DNA of 64,000 nucleotides from assembly GCA_011037195.1 (NCBI GenBank), contig JAAEAF010001937.1, positions 1-64,000 of the forward strand, in the 5' to 3' direction. Below, piece after piece: positions 42,454 to 54,193 of this stretch (the first letter of the stretch is position 1; the number at the start of each line of letters is the position of its first letter). The notes under the pieces are model-generated. The model was not told where the DNA came from, did not search any database, and worked only from the letters and a program-made list of their open reading frames with translations. Made by a program: the position numbers and the translations under genes. The DNA comes from Triatoma infestans. Taxonomy: Eukaryota > Arthropoda > Insecta > Hemiptera > Reduviidae.

Positions 42454-42690
42454 AACGATTCTTTTTTAAACACAGAACCATCAGCGTACTTTTTATTTAT
42501 AACAATTTTCCGACAAAAAATGGATTTTAAAAAGTTTGGGGAGTCAAAATCTTTGAAAGGGTCCCAATACGTGGTAATAATCGCTGAGGGCTGGCTGATG
42601 CGCTATTTCGGCCCTTATCATCGCACATTTTTGTTGATATTGAGAGGCCAGCCAACCATAGAACAAATATTCTAACTGATAATATGAAGT

Positions 42691-43393
42691 TTACTTTCTC
42701 GTACTCTTCCTATTTAAGAGGAAGTATTGCTAACGTGACAGATTTCGAAATTAAATTTTTCACCGGAAATACATGTTTTGAGATCGATCCTTTGTGTACG
42801 AAACGAATGATCTGTACGTGAGTGTATGTGTGTGCGCGAGTGTGTGAACAAAATATCTCAAAAAGCCAAAAATGGCAGGAAATTCAAATTGGTATTTCTT
42901 TTAGATAATACAAACCGTATGTGGCACGAAGGTTTCGTGTAAAATTCATCAAACGGAAGTGTGACTTTTAGTGAATTTTTTTTTTTAAGTTTTACGCAAT
43001 TTTTTTGAAAACGACTCCCTATGATTTTCTTCCTACCACTTTCATTTGAAACATTTTCTGTAGAAAATTGATTTTTTTGGGGGGGAAAAGTAGCGTTAAG
43101 CTTTTCTCTAAAGTACCACTTCAGAACAGTGTATAGTTCTGTCATCTTTATAATATATATTAGAAACATTGCTAGAATTCCAATTTTGAAGAAACTTGGT
43201 TAACCGGAAGTGTGCTTTTATAGGATACGTCTTTTCAGTTTTTTTGGAATTTTCTCGAAAACGACTTATAACGATTTCCTTTAAACTTGGAATACCAATC
43301 ACACAGATAAAAGAGGATTCTGTGATGTCAAAATTCAAAACATGTGTTTTAAAAAGAAATTTGAAGAAAGCCGTGTAAATGTTTCACTCCAAA
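42691..43393 (-). repeat. BR repeat copy, diverged
   Basis: Begins TTACTTTCTCGTACTCTTCC with a TTAAGAGGAAGTATTG hairpin, has a short GT run at 42817-42846, AACCGGAAGTGTG at about 43201 and ends GTGTAAATGTTTCACTCCAAA. It lacks one internal unit. Confidence 0.8.
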
Positions 43394-44043
43394 TTTTTTT
43401 ATATTTAATTTTCATTTTACCAAATTATACATTTTTAAATAATAAGATAAAATGTGATATTTCTAAAATGGAAACTTGTAATTATCAGTCGTCTGCTGAT
43501 TAAGTGCTAGTCGTACAAATGTTCATGACATACCAATAATCGGAAAAGAGAGATTATATTGCCGAATTTAACGTAAACAAATGGTCATTTTTTGTTTGTT
43601 TTTTTTTTTCATTATTTTAGATAAATACTGATTTCTTTGAACTAATTTCAGACAACTCTGTGAATTCTTTTGTCCACTCAATTGTCTAATAAGCCTTTTA
43701 TCCATCCGAAAGTTTCATCATAACATTATGGAAATCAATAAAGGTAGTCCCTAATATATTTAATATGAAATATAATTATATGTGTGCTGGTGAAAATTCG
43801 AAATAAACTCGTGAAAACCTTTCTCCTCTCTGAAATTAGAATATATATTTTTTGTAATTAGAAAATATCCATTTTATAATATGAGAAAATTCGAAAAAAA
43901 AAAAAACAAAAAACAGAACAATAAACTCTTTGCTTAATTAGTAACATAATTATTTTTAAATAATTCAGCTATTTATTTATTTTTTTTTTTGACAATATCT
44001 GAACAATTTTTTTTTTTTCTATTTAATAATTATAAAAAAAAAA
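43394..44043. other. AT-rich spacer
   Basis: No feature apart from poly(A) and poly(T) runs. Confidence 0.4.
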
Positions 44044-44330
44044 TCTGATGTGAAACACTGACACGACTTTCCTCTAAAACAATTTAATAAATTGCAAGTT
44101 TCTTTAAACTTGTTCTCTGTTCTGTTTACTCTAACAAATATAATAGAACTGGTGGAAGGTATTTGTACCCATACTACATGTAATAGTTGAATGATTACAT
44201 TGTAGTCTTACAGTCTAGAAAAGAGTGCAATAATATTGAACAAATACATTTGAGATTTAACGTCCCAGTTTTCTCAGAATCCCCTCCTAAAATTAAGGTT
44301 TCCAGAAAAATATTTCAAATAGAAGTGTCT
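44044..44330 (+). repeat. BR repeat 5' part, diverged
   Basis: Starts TCTGATGTGAAACACTGACA and continues with the divergent middle shared with 23762-24165 and 60570-60800 ('GATTACATTGTAGT', 'AATATTGAACAAATACATTTG'). Confidence 0.65.
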
Positions 44331-44453
44331 CTCCGCCGGTGGGGATCTTCCTGTCTTCAACAGCAGTGCTCTACCTGTTACAGATCTAGTGCGTTACGTT
44401 GGACTCCTTATAGATAAATGATTTGCGTGGAACCCACACAGAAGACTTAAAAG

Positions 44454-45078
44454 TGTAATAGGATCCGAAGAGAGGGATCTAAAGCAGAGAGAGAGAGACA
44501 CACAAAATTGAGAGTCTGACTCGCTACTTAGGCCAGACTAGAGTGGGAGTCTCTATTTATATACAGCAGCGCTAGCCCTACAGGGGACAGTCTTGAGTAC
44601 TGGGATCCGAAGAGAGGGATCTAAAACAGAGAGAGAGAGAGACACAAAATTGAGAGTCTGACTCGCTACTTAGGCCACACTAGAGTGGGAGACTTTATTT
44701 ATATACAGCAGCGCTAGCCCTACAGGGGACAGTCTTGAGTACTGGGATCCGAAGAGAGGGATCTAAAACAGAGAGAGAGAGACACACAAAATTGAGAGTC
44801 TGACTCGCTATTTAGGCCAGACTAGAGTGGGATACTCTGTTTATATACAGCAGCGCTAGCCCTACAGGGGTACAGTCTTCAGAACACTTCATACAGCAGT
44901 TATATCGGGTCAGCAACCAACTACTACCCTTCTTTTCACTTACTCTAATCTCTCGCTACCAATTTCTATATACGTGTAATGTCCTGGCAGTTTGTGTTAC
45001 TTTCTCATTATACAGTGTTCAGCATTATTTCCAGTTTATTTCTTCTTATAAACCCAATTCTCTCCTTCTAATACCCAT
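44454..45078 (+). mobile_element. LTR family L2 with a three-fold tandem 5' part
   Basis: Three direct units of about 147, 142 and 335 bp start at 44454, 44601 and 44743. Each starts (T)GGGATCCGAAGAGAGGGAT or its TGTAATAGGATCC form, has AGAGAGAGA, GAGAGTCTGACTCGCTA, 'TTTATATACAGCAGCGCTAG' with a TATA-like core, and CAGTCTT. Only the third continues to the LTR end (ACCCAT at about 45078). The array looks like tandem duplication of the promoter half of a solo LTR. Confidence 0.8.
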
Positions 45079-45089
45079 TATAAAAAACA

Positions 45090-45650
45090 AGCATGGCATT
45101 GTCTAAACGCACCAATCTTCGTTGCAGACTTCTCGGAAGACAATCTAAATTACCTACGCAATTAAAAAGACTGATATATATATATATATATATATATAAC
45201 GATCCCTAAACCCTTTGTAATACTTACGGACTAAAACTATGGGGTTCAGCCAAACATACGAACTATACAGACATTTCAATTCAAACTAGTTTGACAAATA
45301 GTTAACGCTCCCTACTATGACGCAAACCTCACTATCCATAACGATCTCAACATCCCCTCAACAGCTTACCAAGACAAAATATCTCACATACCACATCGCG
45401 CTCTCTCATTGCTCTAATCCATTTTTACAATCTCTTGCCTCTATAATATCCCTGACAATCCTCCACGATGTTTGAACCGGCAATAGCCCCGAGATTTCCT
45501 TCGTAATTGCAACCCTAGGGAGTACAACCATTGGTTTTAGCAGTTTCTCTTCTCCTGCTCTTCACACGAAGATACCTCTTACCTTATGTATGTACCTATT
45601 GTATATATGTGTTACTTAGTTTGTAAATTTAAGGGAAAAAAAAGAATAGT
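45090..45650 (+). pseudogene. Jockey-like retrotransposon C-terminal fragment
   Basis: Frames read RTNLRCRLLGRQSKLPTQLK, LGLKLWGSAKHTNY and NAPYYDANLTIHNDLNIPST, matching the thumb and C-terminal order of the fragment at 19690-20620. A (TA)n run (45176-45198) has expanded inside the coding region. A-rich sequence at 45632-45645 is the probable tail. A 50-bp piece of the 3' part ('ACCATTGGTT...CTCCTGCTCTTCA') recurs at 47260-47310. Confidence 0.75.
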
Positions 45651-45974
45651 TATTTATTTTACAAGTGAGTTTTTACACACTCCAGTTCAGAGTTTGACCG
45701 CACGAGTGCAGCGAGTGTTGAATATTTAAATTCTTTCTGCAACCATATTAAATTGGTTGTTCTTAATTTATATGAATATTAAAAATATGAAACGGTGCAA
45801 ATTTCTGAGAATGTATTTTAATTCAAGTCAAATACTTCCTTTCATCAAATCCATCGTATTCATTGATTTTTTTAAATTTTGTTTTCACGTATTCCCGCTA
45901 GATTTCGAACTGGTTAGAGTTGGAAAAATGTTACTTTCACAAACTTGTGAGAGAAAGTAGTGTGTGACTTGAAT
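45651..45974. other. AT-rich spacer
   Basis: Contains ACTTTCACAAACTTGTGAGAGAAAGT, an imperfect palindrome at about 45932-45958 that resembles a BR terminal hairpin. Confidence 0.35.
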
Positions 45975-45986
45975 TTTCCTCACTAA

Positions 45987-46905
45987 TTTTTTTTTTTTAA
46001 TTCTTTTATTGATATTTACAACTGTATGTATAATACAATAAGCAAAAGTGATTAAAGAAAATATAGACATGCGCACATGTGAGGGACATTATTCAATAAT
46101 AATTGTTTACTTAGGCTATTTGATGATGAAAAAGTAAGTCTCGCGGCCACAGGCGTCTCAGACGGCGGGGAGGACTACCTGGAATGTGGGCAGAGGTCAA
46201 TTATAGGACGAGAGGGTTAGGATGAAGGAGGAGAGATTCATGGATTTTTTTGTAACGGAATGATATCATTTCTGTGATGAAAGGGATTTGTAGGTCAGGT
46301 TGGATACGTAATACGGGGCCTTGGGTAATTTTGCGGAGGATTTTGGATTGGAGGGACTGGATTCTTTTTGAATTGGTTTGCTTGGTTGAGCCCCAGACTT
46401 CAACCCCGTAAGTCCAAATTGGTCGTAAAATTGTTTTGTATTTAAGTACTTTGTTGTCTAATGAGAGTTTGGAACGTTTGTCTAGTAGTCTAAGTAGAAG
46501 TCTGTTTTGAGTGTTTAGCTCTTGTCGTTTAAGTCTAGTATGTGGATTCCATTTGAGTCTTTTGTTCAAGTACATACCTAGGTATTTCACGGTGTCTGCA
46601 ACAGGGATGGGAGTGTTATTATACTATAGCGAAGGACAAGTTCCTCGGCGGAGTGTAAACGTTACACATTGGTGCTTTTACTCTCATTAATTTTAATTTT
46701 CCATTGTTTGCACCATAATTCTACTTTCTTTAAGTGATTTTGGATGTTGTGGGTGACGGATTGTGGATCGGGATCGGAAGAAAGGAAAGCTGTGTTATCT
46801 GCAAATGAGGCGGTGATTGTGTGTGAAGATTGTGGAATATCGGATGTGTAGAGGGTGTAAAGTAGAGGGCCTAGAATACTTCCTTGCTAAATTCTCACTT
46901 CCTCA
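45987..46905 (-). pseudogene. Jockey-like retrotransposon, RT core to poly(A), 12-bp target duplication
   Basis: On the minus strand: QGSILGPLLYTLYTSDIPQ, ITASFADNTAFLSSD (the YxDD position reads FADN, a catalytic aspartate lost), LKKVELWCKQWKIKINESKS, then from 46590 a 129-residue open stretch MKYLGMYLNKRLKWNPHT, LLDKRSKLSLDNKVLKYKT, RPIWTYGVEVWGS, QSLQSKILRKIT and PDLQIPFITEMISF to 46201. A poly(A) tail (T-run at 45987-45998) follows the 3' untranslated region. The 12-bp repeat TTTCCTCACTAA at 45975-45986 and 46906-46917 bounds it. About 18 bp of filler sit at the 5' junction. Confidence 0.9.
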
Positions 46906-46984
46906 TTTCCTCACTAAATTTAGTGTAAAAATCGTCACATTATTCAGTGTTGGAAACAAAAAAAATGTATTGTTTATATCCGTG

Positions 46985-47310
46985 ATGTTGGCATTCAATC
47001 TTTATAGAAAATCGATGTAGCCATTTTCGAGAAAATTCCAAAAACTCAAAAAGCTATTCTGTAAAGTCGAACTTTTGGTTATCAAATTTTCCTGAAACGT
47101 GAAATTCTAGCAATTCTTCTAATGCACCTTAATAATATACAAATATTAAGTAAACATTAAATAGTATACATTATACCGGTGATACCATTAAAGGAAAGCT
47201 TAACTTTCTAATCTCCAAGAACCTCCCAAAAAAATCCTCCTAAGGCTTCCCATAGAAAGTGCTACCATTGGTTAGTAATTTCTCTCCTCCTGCTCTTCAT
47301 ACCAAGATAC
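46985..47310 (+). repeat. BR repeat diverged fragment plus Jockey scrap
   Basis: 46995-47115 has 'AAAATCGATGTAGCCATTTTCGAGAAAATT' and 'AGTCGAACTTTTGGTT' in BR order. 47255-47310 matches the 3' region of the Jockey fragment at 45520-45575. Confidence 0.5.
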
Positions 47311-47536
47311 CAGATAAGGTATTTTCAGTGAAAAACATTTAACAAAAAAACGCTTAATATAAAAATTCGGTTAACAGGAAAACATATGCGTTCCCGACAA
47401 AATACTATGTAATTTCATATATATTTTTCTTTCAACACAAAACAAATATCGCTTAACACGAAAAGATTTCACGTCCCGGACGAACAAAATATACCTGTTT
47501 TCTGCCGTCACATCGTTACGCAGATTTTTTGGTTTA

Positions 47537-47660
47537 TTACTTACTCTTACTCCTAGTAAGAGGAAGTATTGTAATCATGTCAAATTTTCGATATCGAGAT
47601 TTCACCGGAAATATCCGTTTTGAAGTCCTCTGAGTCCAAAAAAGTGGTTTTTAGCAAATG

Positions 47661-47698
<38 letters not shown>

Positions 47699-48530
47699 CG
47701 GAAAATCGTAGATAGTTGAAACTTGATATTCCGTTTAGGTATCACCATGGCATCTGAGACAGTGGGTCATCTGTCAAAATTCCTCAACCGGAAGTACCAC
47801 TTTACTTGTTTTGTTTTTTTTTGTTTTTTTACTTTTTTGCATTTCTCTCAAAAATGGCTCTGACGATTTTCTTCAAACTTGGTATATCAACTGCACATAC
47901 AAAGAGCTACAACTTTTATTTGAAATGTTTCTCTGGGAAAATTCATTTAAGGGCATTTAAGTGGGAGGGGTGGAGTTAGGTTTTCATCTAAAGTGCTATT
48001 TCAGTTTATTAAACAATTCTATCATCTAAATAATATTAATTAGAATTGAGTATGTTGTTGAAATTCCAAGTTTCAAAAAAATCGGATAACCGGAAGTGCT
48101 TTTAATTACCACTTTCGTAAATGATTTTTTTTCACTTTTCGCGATTTTCTCAAAAATGACTCCGACGATTTTCTTAAAACTTCCTATATATCAACTAAAC
48201 ATACAAAAATCTACATTTATTTAAAATATTTCTCTGGGAAAATTCATTTAAGGGCAGTTGTGAGGGAGAGGTGGGATTGTGTTTTTCTCTAAAGTGCTAT
48301 CATGTTGATTATACAATTCTATCATCCAAACAAAATTAATTAGAAATAAATAAATGGGCTAAAATTCCGAGTTTCCAAGAAAATTAGTAAACCGGAAGTG
48401 CACTTTTACAGGACATTTTTTTCAGTTTTCAACGAATTTCATTAAATTTGGTACACAAACTATAAAATTTGTCAACTTATAATTTTGAGAACTGGAGTAA
48501 GAGAAAGTTGTGTGAGTGTTTCACACCAGA
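47537..48530 (-). repeat. BR repeat copy, near full length
   Basis: Starts TTACTTACTCTTACTCCTAG with the hairpin, a GT microsatellite at 47663-47696, ACCGGAAGT blocks at about 47789, 48089 and 48392, and ends GTGTGAGTGTTTCACACCAGA followed by T-run. Confidence 0.92.
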
Positions 48531-48599
48531 TTTTTTTTTTTACGTGTACAATGGCAGAGAAATTGGTACGAAGACTATCCGCTATTTTTTTTTCATTTA

Positions 48600-49010
48600 A
48601 CACGAAAAAATATTTCGGTCCTCTCAGTTGCATGTTAAACGTTTTTCGCTGCATGTGTTTAGATGGTGAACAAAAGTTAAAGAAAATCGTTGAGACTATT
48701 TTAGAGAAAATCGCGAAAAACTGGAAAAACTATAGCGAAGTCGCTCGCTATTTTCGGTTGATGGACCAAAATTTTTGCGGTGGTATTATCTGGTGACGGA
48801 ATATCGAATTTGAGAGCTTCCTACGACTTTTCCTGAGATATTTTGTTCGCAAACTCACACACAGACCCAGCCAGACCATTACCCAAAAGCATTTTTTTCA
48901 CACTCAAGAAACCTCTACCCTGAATTTCCAGTAATAATATACAATTACAATTAAAATTCGACACGATCGCAATGCTTATTCTTACTTATGGTAGGAGAAA
49001 CGTAAAAATG
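48600..49010 (+). repeat. BR repeat 3' part, diverged
   Basis: 'AAAGAAAATCGTTGAGACTA', 'AAAATCGCGAAAAACTGG', 'ATTTTCGGTTGATGGACC', a short CACACACAGAC run, and 'CGACACGATCGCAATGCTTATTCTTACTTATGG' split over the end, in BR order. Confidence 0.65.
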
Positions 49011-49552
49011 TAAGAAATCACAGTTAGGAAGTATTTTTTAAAAGCTTAAAATGCCACATGTCTGTGATTCACAGTAACTAAAAGTGGAATTTACTATATA
49101 AAAATAAAAATATAGAGAGTCTTGTAGTTAACAGAAATAGTGTTTCCTGTGTTCCAACATCTCGAGGGCGCAAATAACTAACCTAAGGGTATATAATCTA
49201 GTTAGGTTTGCGTGTTCGATCATTTCACTTCCTTGAATTGGCCTAGCTATGGTACAGGCTCATTGAAACAATGTTACTTTCTCGTACCTTACAAAATCAT
49301 TGCGAACAAAAGAAAGGAAATGAAGAAATAAAAGTAATTTTCAATAAATATATTAAGGCACTAAGATATTAGTTTAGCTTAGTAATTGTAATTCCTAATT
49401 TATCTTATCCGTTGCATTCTTCATTTTTCAAAGCACCTCCACCTGATAATCCGTTTTCCACTGCTCTTATGTTGTTACTTTGTGATGGTCCAAGCTTCTT
49501 CTCCATAAGTCAGGAATACCTTCCGCTATGGAATCAAATAGCATTTTTACTT
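49011..49552. other. Spacer without a recognised gene
   Basis: No motif or repeat structure seen. Confidence 0.4.
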
Positions 49553-50550
49553 TTACTTTCTCTTACTAATAGTATTGTAATCGTGCTTAATTTTCGATAT
49601 CGAGTTTTCACCGAAAATATCCGTTTTGAGAACCTCTGAGTCCAAAAAAATGGTTTTTAGAAAATGGTGTGTGTGTGTGTATATTTGTATGTGAACAGCA
49701 CAGCTCAAAAACGAAAAATCGTAGAAAGTTCAAACTTAATATTACGTTTAGAGATCCCCTTGGGATACAGTGGGCCATCTGTCAAAAGTTCTCAACCGGA
49801 AGTACCACTTTACTAGTTGTTTTTTTTTTTTTTTACTTTTTTTTTGCAATTTTCTCAAAAATGGCTCCGACGATTTTTTTTTCAAACTTGCTATATCAAC
49901 TACACATACAAAGAGCTACAACTTTTATTTAAAACCTTTCTCTGGAAAAATTCATTTAAGGGCACTTTTGAGGAAGGAGCGGGGTTAGGTTTTCTCTAAT
50001 AAAGTGCTATTTCAGTTTATTATACAATTCTATCATCTAAATAATATTAATTAGAATTAAATATGTTGTGGAAATTCCGAGTTTCAAAAAAAATTTGATG
50101 ACTGGAAGTGCGTTTTTTACTGAAATGTATTTTTTTCAATTTGCTGGTATTTTCTCGAATACGGCTCCAACGATTTTCTTTAAAGTAGCAATGTGTACTA
50201 TACATATAAAGAGGTACAAATTTTATTTGAAATATTTCGCCTGATAATGTCATTTAAGGGGGCTTTTGGGGGACGGGTGGGGTTATGTTTTAAATTGCTT
50301 ACACAATAATTTGAAGTGATTACACAATTCTACCATCCAAACAAAATTAATTAGAAATAAATTGATGACTAAAATTCTAAGTTGCAAGAAAATTACTAAA
50401 TCGGAAGTGCATTTATACTGAACAGTTTTTAGCAGTTGTCGACGAATTCCGGACGAATTTCATTAAATGTGATTTACTAACTATAAAATTTATCAATTGC
50501 AATTTTGAAAACTGGAATAAGAGAAAGTTGTGTGAGTGTTTCACACCAGA
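49553..50550 (-). repeat. BR repeat copy, near full length
   Basis: Starts TTACTTTCTCTTACTAATAG, short GT run at 49667-49680, blocks at about 49797 (ACCGGAAGTACC), 50104 and 50402, ends GTGTGAGTGTTTCACACCAGA at 50550 followed by a T-run. Confidence 0.9.
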
Positions 50551-51787
50551 TTTTTTCATTTTTTTTTTTTTTTTGAAATGATTTTATTCCACAGAAATGC
50601 ATGGAGCATTCTTACCGCTTCTACGCGCCTGGTCACACCTACTCTGTTTCCATTAAACACTCTCCCTTGTTATCCAGCAGCAACCAGTATTTAAACTCTT
50701 AATTTAAACTTTCAAAAGAATCGTAAGTTTCTTAAAAATAAATAAATTTTCTATCACCATTAAATTCATAAATATTAAAGATTTATTGAAGATCAATTAT
50801 CTTTAATTGTCCTATTAATTCGATATCACCTGATAAAATAATATTATCAAATATTTGATGTTTGAGATAAAAAAACAAGAAGTTAAAAAACAGTTAATAA
50901 ATATGTTAAACTAATTTCTAGTGAAGTTAATCTGTATTGTATAACGGTAATATCTAATTGTCATCGCCTATATTGAAGAGAAAGCGATAATTATCTTCAA
51001 AAATTAAAAAAAAACAAAAAATTCTTAGTAACTTCCAAAATAGGAACAGAAGCGTCTTTTTTTAAATTATTTTTATATTTAAACTAGCGTGATGATTATA
51101 TTATTACTAGCGACTACAGCTGGAGGTTGTGCCCTCATCCTTCAGTTTTTTTTATAAATATTAAATTTATTGGTTGTGGAATAGAGGATTTATTAGTTGT
51201 GGAGGGGGGTGGACAAACACCTGTTTTTATTTTTTTATATTTTTAATCTACGATAGAACAGCTTTGAATATAATTCTATATTTAAATCGATGGAATGACA
51301 ATTTCTTTCATAGAATTGCTAAATAATTGTTGAATTTTAGACAGCCGAGAAATTTAACTCTTTGTCAAGAATAGAACGCATAAACAATGAATTAGTAAAT
51401 ATCCCATATTAGACCAAGAAAATTTATTTAATAAATAAAGAAATAAATAAATACTGAATTGTTTGATGAACTCTACAGGAAGTGGTAATTTATAAAGCAA
51501 CAGTTATATTACTTGATACATAAATAAAGGTAATTACAATATGACCTTTATACTAACATCAATCAATCTTCCATTAGATATAACCGGTTATTATTTCCTT
51601 TATATAATAAGTTTTTTTATTTATTTATGTATTTTCTAATTTTATTTCTTTAAAAAAATATTTAATGTGAATTAATATGAAAATGGTTATTGTTATAATA
51701 TAAACCATAAACTTATATGCTTGTTATATTATTAGATTATAACATATGAAATTATTCGCTTTGTTTCGAAAAATAATAACACTAATT
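50551..51787. other. AT-rich region, no recognised gene
   Basis: A T-run at 50558-50574 followed by a GC-richer 110 bp might be the 3' end of an unidentified poly(A)-tailed retroelement on the minus strand. The remainder is featureless. Confidence 0.35.
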
Positions 51788-52212
51788 TTACTTTCTCTTC
51801 CTCCTAGGAATTGTATTGAAATCATAATCATGACAAATTTTCGATATCGAGTATTCACTAGAAATATCCGTTTTGAGGTCCCCTGAGTCTAAAAAAAGTG
51901 GTTTTTAGCAAATGGTCTGTGGATGTAAGCCGCATCACACAAAAACGAAAAATCGCAGAAAGTTCAAACTTGATATTCCGTTTGGATATCGTCCCGTTTA
52001 GGATCAGACGCTACGTTATCTGTCAAAATTCCTCAACCGGAATTACCAGTTTACTGAATAGTCTTTTTCACTTTTTTGTAATTTTCTCAAAAATGGTTTC
52101 CATGAGTTTCTTCTTTAAACTTGGGAAATCAACTACACATACAATGAACTACAATTTTTATTTAAAACATTTCTCCGGGAAAATGAATTTAAGAGCAATT
52201 TTTCGTGGAGGC

Positions 52213-52813
52213 TAGGCATTCAAGTCAACGAAGAGGCCGCCGACAGACTGGCGAAGGAGGGCACCTCACGAACGCCCATTGGTCCGGAACTTTTCTGCGG
52301 CAACACGTACAGAACTGCATGCGGGGCCATTGAAAAATGGCTAACACGCAAACATACAATATATTGGAAAGATATTGCAGGGCTGTGGCACTCTTAAGAT
52401 TTTCCTAGAGGGCCTTTCAAAGACTCGCACAAGCTTTATCCTCGGCAGAACGAAAGTGGAGCTAAGGAGACTTATTGCCCTAGTAACAGGGCATGCCTTT
52501 TAAAGAAACATATGCATAATATGGGTCTCTCTGAAGATCCACTTTACAGAAAATGTGGACAAAAGGATGAGACACCGTTTCACCTTTTTGGAGAGTGCGT
52601 ACAGTATGGTCGCAGGCGATTTTCTGAAATTCGGCCTCTACAGGTTGGAGCCGAAGGCGGGATCAGAAATTTCATTCGCCTCAGCCCTGGCGGCTTACAA
52701 TGACACAGGGCTGATGTGAGGCGCTTATACGGGGTGCACAATGGGCCCAGTTGTGGTCTAAGTGCTGAACCTCCTAGAAGGCCCCGAGTTTCTAGATTAG
52801 ATTAGATTAGATT
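52213..52813 (+). pseudogene. I-like retrotransposon: end of RNase H and zinc knuckle, (AGATT)n tail
   Basis: Reads RLGIQVNEEAADRLAKEGTS (the last RNase H motif, catalytic aspartate kept), PIGPELFCGN, CGAIEKWLTRKH, then, across frameshifts near 52395 and 52502, RTSFILGRTKVELRRLIALV, TGHAFLKKHMHNMGLSEDPL, YRKCGQKDETPFHLFGEC and a stop at 52701-52703. A 3' untranslated region and (TAGAT)n tail follow. The knuckle has YRKC for CRKC. It is 5'-truncated and inserted in a BR copy. Confidence 0.88.
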
Positions 52814-53318
52814 TGATAGAGGGGGTTTAGGTTGTCCTTTAAAGTGCTATCATCTAAATAATATTAATTAGAATTAAATATGTTGTTAAAATTTCGAGTT
52901 TGAAGAAAATCAAATGACTGGAAGTGCGTTTTTACTGAAAAGTATTTTTCAATGTTCTGCTATTTTTCTGATAACGGCTCCAACGATTTTCTATAATCTA
53001 AGTATGTGAACTACACATATCGGGGCTTCTGGGGTAGGGGTAGGGTTATGTTTTACCTTTAAAGGACTATCTTAGTTGATTATAGAATTCTACCATCTAG
53101 ACAGAATTAATTAGAAATAAATAGATTGCCAAAATTCTGGGTTTTTCTAGAAAATTAGTAAACCGGAAGTTTTTTTCAGTTTCTGTGATTTTCTCCATTA
53201 AAAAACACGAATTTTTATAAATTTGGTATACTAACTATAAATTTGTTGTGGTGGTTGGTTCCGCAGTGCTGGAAAGCATCAGAGACATTTTCCGTGGTAG
53301 CCTGCTTCATTTTGTGGT

Positions 53319-53356
53319 AATCGACCCGTTTCGGGCGTTCGCCCATCTTCAGGATG
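53319..53356 (-). ncRNA. Hammerhead core, left arm of second foldback
   Basis: Minus strand: CATC, CTGAAGA, GGGC-GAAC-GCCC, GAA, ACGGGT, C, GATT. The catalytic core is intact; stem III has one mismatch and stem I loses a pair. Confidence 0.55.
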
Positions 53357-53478
53357 CGCTTTTTAGACAGTGTGACAACACAGACTCGCACAGAGCAAAC
53401 TTAGTTTCACACTGCCAAAAGTGTGAAACTAACTTTGCTCTGTGCGAGTCTGTGTTGTTACACTGTCTAAAAAAAACG

Positions 53479-53516
53479 CATCCTGAAGATGGGCGAACGC
53501 CTGAAACCGATCGATT
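53479..53516 (+). ncRNA. Hammerhead core, right arm of second foldback
   Basis: Plus strand: CATC, CTGAAGA, GGGC-GAAC-GCCT, GAA, ACCGAT, C, GATT. Stem II has a G-U pair and stem III a mismatch. Confidence 0.5.
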
Positions 53517-54193
53517 ACCACAAAATGAAGCAAAAGTTTGTCAATCACAATTTTGAAAACTAGAGTAAGAGAAAGTTGTGTGAGTGTTTCACACCAGATT
53601 TTTTTTTGACTTTCTTTTACTGCTGATAAAGGATGTATTGTGATCATGTCCAATTATGGAGATAGAGTTTTCACCGGAAATATAGGTTTTGGAGTAAGAA
53701 AAAGTGGTTTGAAGCGAGTGTGGTGTGTTCTGTGTTTGTAGTACACGATAATGTGGTTAGCATAATTAGAAAATGAAAAATGAAAAGTTCAAACTTGATA
53801 TTCCGTTTAAGTTCTCCTAGTAACCCCTATAAAAAGGTGTTGGTCAAATTCGGTCAAGGGGAAGTGATATGTTATTTTGTTTCTTGTGTTTTTCACTAAT
53901 ACGACAATTTTCGTCAATTTCGACAATTTTCTTTTAAACTTACTGTATCAACTACAGAATATAAACAGCTACAATTTTTGTTTGTAACTTTTTCCCGGAA
54001 AAATTCATGTTTAGGACTTTTTTTTTTTGGAAGAGATGAAAAGTTAGGCTTTCCTTTAATGTCCCATAACCGTGTAATATACGCTACTATTATCTGCATA
54101 ACATTAATAAGAATTAAATTTGAAAGTCCAAATAGCATTTTCTCCTCGATAAAGTTTCTCGGAATTTTTTTGAACTTGATATACTAACGTCAC

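Larger units (their letters stand above)
53246..53531. mobile_element. Foldback pair of Penelope-like terminal repeats, second example
   Basis: Inverted arms meet around CACACTGCCAAAAGTGTG. The left arm is the longer one and begins TTGTGGTGGTTGGTTCCGCA; the right arm stops at ACCACAAAATGAAG. Flanking AAATTTG (53239-53245) and AAAGTTTG (53533-53540) are a probable short target duplication. The arms match the 3' end of the element at 4943-6145. Confidence 0.82.
51788..53598 (-). repeat. BR repeat copy hosting an I-like element and a foldback
   Basis: Starts TTACTTTCTCTTCCTCCTAG and ends GTGTGAGTGTTTCACACCAGA. The I-like fragment (52213-52813) splits a 'TTTAAGAGCAATTTTTCGTGG / AGGGGGTTTAGGTTG' unit, and the foldback (53246-53531) splits the terminal 'ACTATAAATTTG / TTTGTCAATCACAATTTTG' part. 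Confidence 0.85.
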
